Below, one piece after another: positions 54,549 through 62,088 of a DNA stretch of 64,000 bases. The stretch is from positions 1 through 64,000 of the forward strand of contig JAUQWO010000050.1 in NCBI GenBank assembly GCA_030835135.1. Reading direction: 5' to 3'. Each line of letters opens with the position of its first letter. The stretch's first letter is position 1. The position numbers and the translations under genes were made by a program. This stretch comes from Bacteroidota bacterium. GTDB lineage: Bacteria > Bacteroidota > Ignavibacteria > UBA10030 > UBA6906. The notes below the pieces were generated by a model, which had not been told where the DNA came from, did not search any database, and saw nothing but the letters and a program-made list of their open reading frames with translations.

Positions 54549-56015
54549 ATGTTCACCACTGTCGTTATGAAGGAACTCAAAGGCATCCTGCTCAGCCAGA
54601 AGTTCGCGCTGACGTTCGGTGTCGTGTCGGTGCTCATCCTCATGAGCATCGTCGCAGGGATCAGTGAATTCACCGCCGGAGCGCGGCAGTATGACACCGC
54701 CGTGCAGCTCGCCGAACAGCAACTCCGCGAGGCATCGAATTGGATGGCCATCAGCGCCCGCGCCCTGCGCCCCCCCGACCCGCTCGTGGTCTTCGTGAGC
54801 GGCGTCCACAACGATATCGGCAGGCTGTCCTCGATCAATGGACATGAAGCCGTGAAGCTCCTGAACAGCGTGTACGCGGACGACCCGATCTTCGCTGTCT
54901 TCCGCTCTCTGGACCTCATGTTCATCGTCCAGGTCGTGTTGTCGCTGTTCGCCATCCTGTTCACCTACGATGCGATCACGGGGGAACGCGAGAGCGGAAC
55001 CCTCCAACTGTCACTGGCGAACCCGCTCCCACGGCGGACATTCATCCTCGCCAAGGCTACCGGCATATGGGCAGGCCTGCTCCTTTCGCTCTCTGTGCCC
55101 ATGATCCTGGGACTCCTCGTCGTCTCCCTTGCGGGTGTGCCGTTGTCGGATTCCGACTGGATGCGCATCGGCGCGCTGTTCGTTGGATCGCTCCTGTATT
55201 TCACGGTCTGGGTTGCCGGAGGGATCGCGGTCTCCACCTGGACCCGCACGCCATCCGCGTCGTTCATGGCGTGCCTCGTCCTCTGGATCGCGACAGTGCT
55301 GATCCTCCCCCGCGTCGGCGTGCTCGCCGCGGAACAGTTGGTGGGCGTTCCGACTGTCGCGGAAGTGGATGCCCAGAAGGATGGATTTGAGAAGGCGGCG
55401 TGGGAGAAACAGATGGCCGGGTTGAGCGAGCGCTGGAAGAAGCGGGAAGAAGCGATGCAGGGCTTCTCCAAGGAACAGCGCGAAGCGTACCGCGATGCGC
55501 ATATGTGGCAGTGGATGCAGGAGGAGGACGCCGGCAGAAAGGCGGTCCAGACCGAGATCGATGCGTATGGCCTGCGGCTCCAGGAGGACCTACGGAACAA
55601 GCGCTCCGCTCAGGAACGCCTCGCGTTCACCCTCGCACGGACCTCTCCTGCTGCGATCTATCAACTCGCCTCCATGCAGATCGCACGAACGTCAGTGACC
55701 CTCAAGAACGCTACTGAGACCTCCATGGAAGAGTACCGTTCGCAATTCACCGCACATGTGGAAAAGAAGCAGCAGGAATCTGGCGGCACAGGTGGGTTCA
55801 AGATCACCGTCGACTCGGAGAAGGGGTTCTCATTCAGCTCGCCCCGGGAGCGGGGGACACTCGACATCAGCGACCTGCCGCGGTACCAATGGAACCCGAC
55901 ACCTGTCGGCCAACTCCTCGCGGACGCCGGATGGGACGGCCTGCTGCTTGCAGTCTTCGCCCTCGCCTCCCTGGCGCTTGCCGTGATCGGGTTTCACCGG
56001 TACGATGTGCGGTAG
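54549..56015 (+). CDS. ABC-2 type permease with large external domains (2)
   Basis: The protein is 488 aa, with the same topology as the preceding permease and shared segments: KELKGILLSQKFALTFG against KEIRDIVGSTKFAVTFG, and VVLSLFAILFTYDAITGERESGTLQL against the matching stretch. The two probably form a heterodimer. The second external domain is rich in Glu, Lys and Gln and looks coiled. ATG 54549 has GGAGATAAGG upstream. Confidence 0.87.
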   Translation: MFTTVVMKELKGILLSQKFALTFGVVSVLILMSIVAGISEFTAGARQYDTAVQLAEQQLREASNWMAISARALRPPDPLVVFVSGVHNDIGRLSSINGHEAVKLLNSVYADDPIFAVFRSLDLMFIVQVVLSLFAILFTYDAITGERESGTLQLSLANPLPRRTFILAKATGIWAGLLLSLSVPMILGLLVVSLAGVPLSDSDWMRIGALFVGSLLYFTVWVAGGIAVSTWTRTPSASFMACLVLWIATVLILPRVGVLAAEQLVGVPTVAEVDAQKDGFEKAAWEKQMAGLSERWKKREEAMQGFSKEQREAYRDAHMWQWMQEEDAGRKAVQTEIDAYGLRLQEDLRNKRSAQERLAFTLARTSPAAIYQLASMQIARTSVTLKNATETSMEEYRSQFTAHVEKKQQESGGTGGFKITVDSEKGFSFSSPRERGTLDISDLPRYQWNPTPVGQLLADAGWDGLLLAVFALASLALAVIGFHRYDVR

Positions 56016-56057
56016 CACACCACGGTCACGTGATCTCCCCACCACCACCCGGGCCTT

Positions 56058-56091
56058 GCTGGGGCGTTCCCGCACGCGGGACCGCCCCTGC
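56058..56091. repeat. Dispersed palindromic element, long-stem copy
   Basis: GGGGCG (56061-56066) pairs with CGCCCC (56083-56088), and an inner TCCCGC (56068-56073) pairs with GCGGGA (56076-56081). It is the same outer frame as the other copies with a different inner stem. Confidence 0.75.
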
Positions 56092-56168
56092 AACGCGCTG
56101 ACCGTGATGCATTCCCCGACTCTCCGAACGACATGCTGATGCAATTCGCCGTTGCATTTGTGTCCACC

Positions 56169-56194
56169 CCTCATGATATTTCATGATCATGAGG
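56169..56194 (+). promoter_or_regulatory. Leader hairpin covering the ribosome site of the metallopeptidase gene
   Basis: CCTCATGAT (56169-56177) and ATCATGAGG (56186-56194) form a perfect 9-bp stem with an 8-nt loop. The right arm contains GAGG, the likely Shine-Dalgarno sequence for ATG 56203. Confidence 0.45.
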
Positions 56195-56202
56195 CGACCC
56201 GA

Positions 56203-57453
56203 ATGACACAGCATGCTCTCCCGCACCAACTCGATGCCGCGGCCGAACGCTACGTCCGCACGGTCCTGGCGCTCGGCCGGCACGACGCCGACTACGTCGA
56301 TGCGTACTACGGTCCTACGGAATGGAAGGCGGCGGTCGATACCGCCGCGCTCCCCGTTTCCGCCATCCGCTCCGAAGGCGAAGCCCTTCTCGCCGGATTG
56401 CAGGCCATCATTCCCCCGCCGTCAGACACCGCCGCCGTCCGACGGCACACGTTCCTTCTCCGCCAGACCGCATCGCTGATCGCACGCTGCCGGATGCTCG
56501 AAGGATGGGTACCGTCGTTCGATGAGGAATCACTGGCATTGTATGATGCCGTCGCCCCCACGCATGAACCTGACCACTTCGAAGCATTGCTCCGTGATAT
56601 AGACCGGGCAATGCCGGGCACGGGAAGCGTCCAGGAGCGGTACCATACATTTCTCGCCGACTTCATCATCCCGCGCGATCGTCTGGATGCGGTGTTCCAT
56701 GCAGCCATCAATGAGGGGCGCACGCGATCGGCCCGGCATCTCCGCCTGCCGGAGAACGAGAGCTTCACCGTCGAGTATGTCACCGACAAGTCCTGGAGCG
56801 GCTACAACTGGTACCGGGGCACGAATACCAGCGTGATCCAGATGAACGTCGATTTTCCCATCACGATCGACCGCGCCATCGACCTCGCCTGTCATGAAGG
56901 GTATCCCGGCCATCACGTCTACAACAGCCTGCTCGAACAGGAGCTGGTGCGCAAACGCGGGTGGTGGGAGTTCTCGGTCTATCCTCTGTACAGCCCGCAG
57001 TCGCTCATTGCCGAGGGAACGGCGAACTTCGGCATCGAGATGGCATTCCCCGGAAAGGAACGGCTGACCTTCGAACAGACAATACTGTTCCCACTCGCCG
57101 GCCTCGATCCCGCAAAAGCAGAGGTGTACGCGTTCGTCCACGGACTTGTCCAGCGGCTGGCGTACGCGGGCAACGAGGCCGCACGAGGCTACATCAATGG
57201 CACCATGACGCGCGAAGCCGCGGCACACTGGCTCGCAATGTATGCGATGATGTCGCCGGACCGGGCCTGGCAGCGCACGAAGTTCTTCGATGCATACCGC
57301 AGCTACGTCATCAATTATAATCTCGGCCAGGATCTCGTGCGCGGCTACATCGAATCGCACGGGGGCACCATGGACAACCCACGTCGGCGCTGGGAGGTCT
57401 TCGCGGATCTGCTGTCGCTCCCCTATCTGCCGTCTGAATTGTTGGCGCGCTGA
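56203..57453 (+). CDS. DUF885-like putative metallopeptidase
   Basis: The protein is 416 aa. The motif HEGYPGHHVYN matches the HExxPGHH signature of DUF885-type metallopeptidases, and SLIAEGTANFGIEM downstream gives a further acidic ligand. It has no signal peptide and is shorter than the usual 550-600 aa of DUF885, so it may be a compact subfamily. The substrate is unknown. ATG 56203 is chosen over 56152 because GAGG precedes it and the extra residues are not family-like. Confidence 0.75.
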   Translation: MTQHALPHQLDAAAERYVRTVLALGRHDADYVDAYYGPTEWKAAVDTAALPVSAIRSEGEALLAGLQAIIPPPSDTAAVRRHTFLLRQTASLIARCRMLEGWVPSFDEESLALYDAVAPTHEPDHFEALLRDIDRAMPGTGSVQERYHTFLADFIIPRDRLDAVFHAAINEGRTRSARHLRLPENESFTVEYVTDKSWSGYNWYRGTNTSVIQMNVDFPITIDRAIDLACHEGYPGHHVYNSLLEQELVRKRGWWEFSVYPLYSPQSLIAEGTANFGIEMAFPGKERLTFEQTILFPLAGLDPAKAEVYAFVHGLVQRLAYAGNEAARGYINGTMTREAAAHWLAMYAMMSPDRAWQRTKFFDAYRSYVINYNLGQDLVRGYIESHGGTMDNPRRRWEVFADLLSLPYLPSELLAR

Positions 57454-57484
57454 CCGCGTAGCGATCCAGCGATCACACTGTACC

Positions 57485-57535
57485 CGGACGCTCCCGGGCC
57501 GACCGGCACCGGGCGTCCGCTCCGTTCATTGAGCG
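57485..57535 (+). promoter_or_regulatory. Two overlapping hairpins before the propeller kinase gene
   Basis: CGGACGC (57485-57491) pairs with GCGTCCG (57513-57519). CGCTC (57518-57522) pairs with GAGCG (57531-57535) and shares bases with the first stem. No T tract follows either, so a plain terminator is not clear. Confidence 0.35.
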
Positions 57536-57600
57536 AACACGACCACACATGATCACGGGCACGCACCCCCATGCTGCCCACGATCCAGGGAGGGCTGGAG

Positions 57601-60600
57601 ATGAAGAGGTGGAAGGGAGACGATCGGCGTTGCTTCATGCCTGCCCGCCTGCTCGCCCGCGTTCCTTTCGTCTTCCTCCTTGCTTCCACCGCGCTCTGCC
57701 CCGCAACGCACGGTCAAACCCTTCACCCCGAATTTCGCCACCTCTCCGTCGCCGACGGACTCTCCCACTCGCAAGTCGCATCGATCACCCAGGACCGATA
57801 CGGATTCATCTGGATCGGCACACGCTCCGGACTCAACCGGTATGACGGATACCGCTGCACCGTGTTCAAACACCGGACGGATGATCCCTCATCCATCTCC
57901 GGCGACTTCATCCTCTCGCTCTGCGCGGCGAGCGACGGACGGCTCTGGATCGGCACACAGAACCGCGGACTGAATGTGTTCGATCCTGCCACCGGACATT
58001 TCACCCATGCGCCAAAGGGGTCGCCCGGAGCCGCACTGACGATCCCCGTCCTCATGGAAGATCATACCGGCACTCTCTGGGTCGGCACCACCGATGGTCT
58101 GTTCACCGTCGACCTCTCCGGGAGTACGTTCTCGCTGCTGCCGGTCTCCGACTCGTCAACCTCTCCAGCGTCGCGACTGTCCGTCGTCCGGGCCCTGCTT
58201 GAAACCCCCGACGGCACGTTGTGGGTCGGCACCGAGAACGGCGTGAAGAAGTTGCCACCCACAAAGCGCGCCGCACGGAAGTTCATCGCTCTTCCCCATG
58301 CCGCCGGCGATCCCGCCAGCCTGAGTGTCGGCATCGTCCACGCTCTGACGGCCGATCCCTCCGGTGGCGTGTGGGCCGGGAGCCGGACGGGCGGTGTTCG
58401 TCGCATCGACCCGCGAGGGCACATCGACAGGTTCCTTGCAGATGCACAGGAGCGCTCGCTGTTCACCGACCGGTCCGGGACCGTCTGGCTCGGCACCCTT
58501 GATGAAGGTGTATTCACGATCTCCGGAAGACCGGACCTTCCGGTCATCGAGAACTTTCGGCACGATCCGAACAGCGGGGAGGGACCGGGAGCGAACGAGA
58601 TCAGTTGCATCACCGAAGACCGGTCCGGCCGCATCTGGTTCGGCACCGCCGGTGGTGGAGTGTCGTATGTCGACCCGCTTCGTCGAAAATTCCAGCACCG
58701 CCACCATATCCCCTATGCCAGGGGAACACTCTCGGCTGATCTTGTCAGGGCCATGGCGGTCGACCCGGCCGGTGACCTCTGGGTGGGTAGTCAGGGTGGC
58801 GGCATCGACCGATTCCCGCGGGGCAACGACCGGTGTGTGCATTACACAACAGGCGGTGTCGAGGAGAAGGACAACCTGCTCACAGCCCTGGTCTGCCGCG
58901 GGAACGGCGAGGTGTGGGCCGCCTACACCTTTGGAGGGATGGTCCGGATGTTCCCCGGACGGAAGGAGCCGCAACATTTCCTTCACGACACGCGCGACAC
59001 GACAGGACTGACAGGCATCAACGTCGTGCGTGCGATGTTCGAGGATTCTCGCGGAACGCTGTGGATCGCAACGCACGGGTTTGGCGTTTTACGGTTTGAT
59101 GACCGGACCGGTACATTCTCGCGGTACGGGATGTCGGACCGGGGGCGGTTGCGGAGCAATCATGTCTGGTGCATCACCGAGGACCGCGACGGGATGATCT
59201 GGTTCGGACTCCGGACCTATGGACTTGCCCGGCTCGATCCGGCGACGGACGCCGTTGCGCATTTTCCGTCCGGCGCGGCCGACTCCGTTCTCTCCGATGA
59301 CCCGGCACTCGCGCTGCTCGCCGCATCGGACGGATGTCTGTGGGCAGCCACAGCAGGTGGCGGGCTGCAGCGTCTCGACCCTCGCCGGGGAATGGTGACA
59401 CGCTACAACGAATCGCGGGGCTTCCCGGAGAATATGGTGTATGGCATTCTCGAAGACGCCCACCGCGATCTCTGGCTGAGCACAGGCAAAGGCATCGTCC
59501 GGTTCACGCCATCCACACACAAGGCCCGCCTCTTCGGGATGGCTGATGGGATCCAGAGCACCGAGTTCACGGCGGGCACATGTTGCGTGACACCGGATGG
59601 CTGGATGGGGTTCGGTGGGATCAATGGATTCAACTGGTTCCATCCCGACAGCATCGCATTCAACACGGTTCCTCCGCCCGTCGCCCTCACCGGCTTCCGC
59701 GTGTTCGATACGGAACGCCACGTCGCCCCCATACCCCCTCCATCGGCACCTCTGATCCTCCGGCGCGACGAGAATTTTTTCTCTGTCGAATTCGCCGCCC
59801 TGGACTACACGTCACCCGGTGAGAACCAGTATTCCTACAAGCTGGAGGGGTTCGACCGCGACTGGGTCCATGCAGGACGCTCGCATCGCGCGACCTACAC
59901 CAACGTCGGACCGGGCGAATACATCTTCCGGGTCCAGGCTGCGAACAACGACGGCGTATGGAACATGGAAGGGGCGTCGCTCGCCATCGTCATCCTTCCC
60001 GCAGTCTGGGAGACCTGGTGGTTCCGTGCGCTCGTTGTGATCGCCGCCGGAGTCATCGGCGTCGTGCTCTATCGCTATCGCATCAACCGGCTCCTGGCTG
60101 TGCACCGGACCCGCGAGCGGATCGCGCGGGACCTCCACGACGATGTCAGCGCGATCCTCAGCGGCATCGTGTATTTCAGCAGCGCCGTGGAGACGGACGG
60201 TGGCAACGCCCTGTCCGATCGCTCCTCCCACTTCCTGACCCAGATCCGCCGCAGCTCCACCGAAGTCCTGGAACTTCTTCACGACATCATCTGGTCGATC
60301 CACCCGGACGGCGACTCCCTGGAGAGCATCCTCACCAAGTGCCGTCGCTTCGCGGCCGATCTGTGTGAAAGCCGGGGGATCGCGCACGACATCTTGGTCA
60401 CGGACAGTGTGCCTGCGCGGAACGTGGACCCGGAGAAGCGCCGGGACCTCTGGCTGATGTACAAGGAGATGATCACCAATGCCGTCCGCCACTCCGCCTG
60501 CACGACGCTGCAGGTCAGGATAACCGTCGGTCCCGAAGGAGAGCTCGCGTTGACCGTGGCGGACAACGGAACCGGTTTCGACAGCACGCAGCCCGGCCGT

Positions 60601-60711
60601 GAGAGCGGATTGCGGAACATCCGCGCCCGGGCAACTGCGTTGAAAGGCGATCTGCACGTGGTGAGTGTCCCCGGCCAGGGGACTCGATGGGAGTTCCGGA
60701 CCGTCCTCTGA
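57601..60711 (+). CDS. Propeller/Y_Y_Y sensor histidine kinase
   Basis: The protein is 1036 aa. A signal peptide (about 1-39) is followed by a two-component-regulator propeller region of about 14 repeats (to about 690; units like DRYGFIWIGTRSGLNRYD). A Y_Y_Y domain follows (YSYKLEGFDRDWVHAG). One TM lies at 806-828. Then comes a HisKA_3-type domain with His846 in RDLHDDVSAIL, and a HATPase domain (EMITNAVRH at 956, VADNGTGF). It is a hybrid-type sensor without a receiver. ATG 57601 is preferred over 57571 because AGGGAGGG lies 6 bp before it. The NarL-type regulator downstream is its likely partner. Confidence 0.92.
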   Translation: MKRWKGDDRRCFMPARLLARVPFVFLLASTALCPATHGQTLHPEFRHLSVADGLSHSQVASITQDRYGFIWIGTRSGLNRYDGYRCTVFKHRTDDPSSISGDFILSLCAASDGRLWIGTQNRGLNVFDPATGHFTHAPKGSPGAALTIPVLMEDHTGTLWVGTTDGLFTVDLSGSTFSLLPVSDSSTSPASRLSVVRALLETPDGTLWVGTENGVKKLPPTKRAARKFIALPHAAGDPASLSVGIVHALTADPSGGVWAGSRTGGVRRIDPRGHIDRFLADAQERSLFTDRSGTVWLGTLDEGVFTISGRPDLPVIENFRHDPNSGEGPGANEISCITEDRSGRIWFGTAGGGVSYVDPLRRKFQHRHHIPYARGTLSADLVRAMAVDPAGDLWVGSQGGGIDRFPRGNDRCVHYTTGGVEEKDNLLTALVCRGNGEVWAAYTFGGMVRMFPGRKEPQHFLHDTRDTTGLTGINVVRAMFEDSRGTLWIATHGFGVLRFDDRTGTFSRYGMSDRGRLRSNHVWCITEDRDGMIWFGLRTYGLARLDPATDAVAHFPSGAADSVLSDDPALALLAASDGCLWAATAGGGLQRLDPRRGMVTRYNESRGFPENMVYGILEDAHRDLWLSTGKGIVRFTPSTHKARLFGMADGIQSTEFTAGTCCVTPDGWMGFGGINGFNWFHPDSIAFNTVPPPVALTGFRVFDTERHVAPIPPPSAPLILRRDENFFSVEFAALDYTSPGENQYSYKLEGFDRDWVHAGRSHRATYTNVGPGEYIFRVQAANNDGVWNMEGASLAIVILPAVWETWWFRALVVIAAGVIGVVLYRYRINRLLAVHRTRERIARDLHDDVSAILSGIVYFSSAVETDGGNALSDRSSHFLTQIRRSSTEVLELLHDIIWSIHPDGDSLESILTKCRRFAADLCESRGIAHDILVTDSVPARNVDPEKRRDLWLMYKEMITNAVRHSACTTLQVRITVGPEGELALTVADNGTGFDSTQPGRESGLRNIRARATALKGDLHVVSVPGQGTRWEFRTVL

Positions 60712-60721
60712 TCACCACTGA

Positions 60722-60766
60722 ACTACCGGTTTATGTAGTGTGATGATCACACCTCATCCGTATCAT
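60722..60766 (+). promoter_or_regulatory. Candidate regulator-gene promoter with ACTACC-N7-GTAGTG operator
   Basis: ACTACC-N7-GTAGTG (60722-60740) is followed after exactly 20 bp by TATCAT (60761-60766). A perfect 15-bp palindrome, GTGTGAT-g-ATCACAC (60738-60752), overlaps its end. The same operator and spacing occur at 61684. This would let the regulator gene be transcribed separately from the kinase gene. Confidence 0.5.
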
Positions 60767-60808
60767 GCGCACTCCAACGAAGCACCTTTCAGGGAAGACA
60801 ATGCAGAC

Positions 60809-61465
60809 ATGGATCCGATCAACGTTGCGATCGTCGAAGACAATCCGTACGTGCGTGAGGCGTGGGGCGCCATGGTGGAGGCGGACGAGGGACTGCGCCT
60901 GAGCGGCTGCCACAGGAGCTGCGAAGAGATCCTGGCATCCGACACGCTCGAGCGGACCGATGTGCTGCTGCTTGACATCGGTCTTCCCGGGCGCTCCGGC
61001 ATCGAGGGTCTTGCCGACATGCGGAAACGCGCCCCCGGCCTGCTGGTGATCATGTGCACGGTGTTTGAGGACGACGCCAACATCTTCAACGCGCTGTGCG
61101 CGGGAGCGGTGGGATATATCCTCAAAAAGACCCCTCCGGAAGAGATGCTCCGCGCGATCTATGACGTGGCCGCCGGCGGATCGCCTATGAGCCCATCCAT
61201 TGCGCGCAAAGTGATCCGGTCCCTGCACACCGGCCCGACACACCCGCACGGCCCGGGGTCCGTGGTCCTCTCGGAACGCGAACAGGAGATCCTGACCCGG
61301 CTCGTCCAGGGTCGGTCGTATCGGGACATCGCCAACGAGCTCTTCATCTCGGTGGATGGTGTGCGCTACCATCTGCGCCACATCTACGAAAAGCTGCAGG
61401 TCTCATCGCGGGCTGAAGCAGTGGCAAAAAGTCTCAAGGACCGTCTCGTGCCGCCTCCCCGCTGA
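60809..61465 (+). CDS. NarL/FixJ-family response regulator
   Basis: The protein is 218 aa. The receiver domain has IVEDNPYVREA and phospho-acceptor Asp56 in LLLDIGLPG, with KKTPPEE near its end. A LuxR-type helix-turn-helix (about 155-208, LSEREQEILTRLVQGRSYRDIANELFISVDGVRYHLRHIYEKL) follows. It should bind inverted-repeat operators. ATG 60809 gives the family start; the frame is open back to 60740. It follows the propeller kinase by 97 bp that contain a candidate own promoter. Confidence 0.92.
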   Translation: MDPINVAIVEDNPYVREAWGAMVEADEGLRLSGCHRSCEEILASDTLERTDVLLLDIGLPGRSGIEGLADMRKRAPGLLVIMCTVFEDDANIFNALCAGAVGYILKKTPPEEMLRAIYDVAAGGSPMSPSIARKVIRSLHTGPTHPHGPGSVVLSEREQEILTRLVQGRSYRDIANELFISVDGVRYHLRHIYEKLQVSSRAEAVAKSLKDRLVPPPR

Positions 61466-61537
61466 CGCACTCCGCCTTATCCTTTGTGTCCTTTCCATTC
61501 GCCATCCCCGATCCTCGTTGCACCACCGTCCATTCTC

Positions 61538-61598
61538 CTTCTTACTTCTTACTTCTTTCTTCTTCCCTCTTTCTTCTTACTTCTTACTTCTTTCTTCT
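61538..61598. repeat. 26-bp direct repeat in polypyrimidine tract
   Basis: Two identical 26-bp copies (61538-61563 and 61573-61598) are separated by 9 bp and consist of C, T and two A residues. Confidence 0.85.
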
Positions 61599-61683
61599 CT
61601 CTTCATTTTCCTTTCTTCCTTTTTCCTTCTTTCTTCTCCTTCTTCCCTCCTCATTTTGCCCCCTTCCCCCATGCTTCGATAAA

Positions 61684-61728
61684 ACTACCCGATCCGGTAG
61701 TGCGTCCTCTCACCCCTCTTTGTATACT
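61684..61728 (+). promoter_or_regulatory. Candidate promoter with ACTACC-N7-GTAGTG operator, secreted-protein gene
   Basis: ACTACC-N7-GTAGTG (61684-61702) is followed after exactly 20 bp by TATACT (61723-61728). The operator is centred near -42 of the predicted start at about 61735, a usual place for a class II activator. The gene begins at 61775 with GAGG upstream. Confidence 0.55.
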
Positions 61729-61774
61729 CCCACTCCTCCGCGATGATCCGTTCTTTTACAGATACGAGGTACCT

Positions 61775-62053
61775 ATGATCCGTGAGTTCACCATGGCGGT
61801 GATCACCGCCTTCGCATCCATTGCCGCCCATGGACAGACACTCTGGCAATGGCAGCACCCACGTCCACTGGGACACTCCCTCTACGCGGTCGGTACCATT
61901 GACGACCACAGGATGGTGGCAACCGGCGGACTGGCGAGCAGTGTGTACTTCTACCGGCTCGAGGTCCGGCCTTCGGACGGCGGCTCCGGGCGCCACTCCG
62001 GAGATGGAACGGGCACCCATACAGAGACCGAACGCATGCTCCTCACACGATAA
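61775..62053 (+). pseudogene. Shrunken T9SS-type secreted protein (92 aa)
   Basis: A signal peptide (about 1-20, ending AAHG) is followed by QTLWQWQHPRPLGHSLYAVG, like the start of Ycf48/BNR-repeat T9SS proteins (W-x-WQNP-x-P-x-G-x-x-LY-x-V). After VATGG it jumps directly to LASSVYFYRLEV...TETERMLLTR, the end of a T9SS sorting domain. The large middle expected in such proteins is missing. I read it as an internal-deletion remnant, although a real small secreted protein is possible. ATG 61775 has GAGG upstream, and the frame itself is intact. Confidence 0.55.
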
Positions 62054-62088
62054 CTGAAGAATGGCACTGAAGGGAAAGGAAGGGTGGT

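Larger units (their letters stand above)
61466..61774. other. Intergenic region with long polypyrimidine tract
   Basis: This 309-bp gap holds no convincing gene. From about 61533 to 61654 the + strand is almost only C and T. It contains a perfect 26-bp direct repeat of CTTCTTACTTCTT-type sequence at 61538-61563 and 61573-61598 (35-bp offset). After it comes the promoter-like element at 61684-61728. Confidence 0.8.

Noticed and set aside
60738-60752. CRP-like site (TGTGA...TCACA)
   Set aside because: The spacer between half-sites is 3 bp, not the 6 bp that CRP requires.
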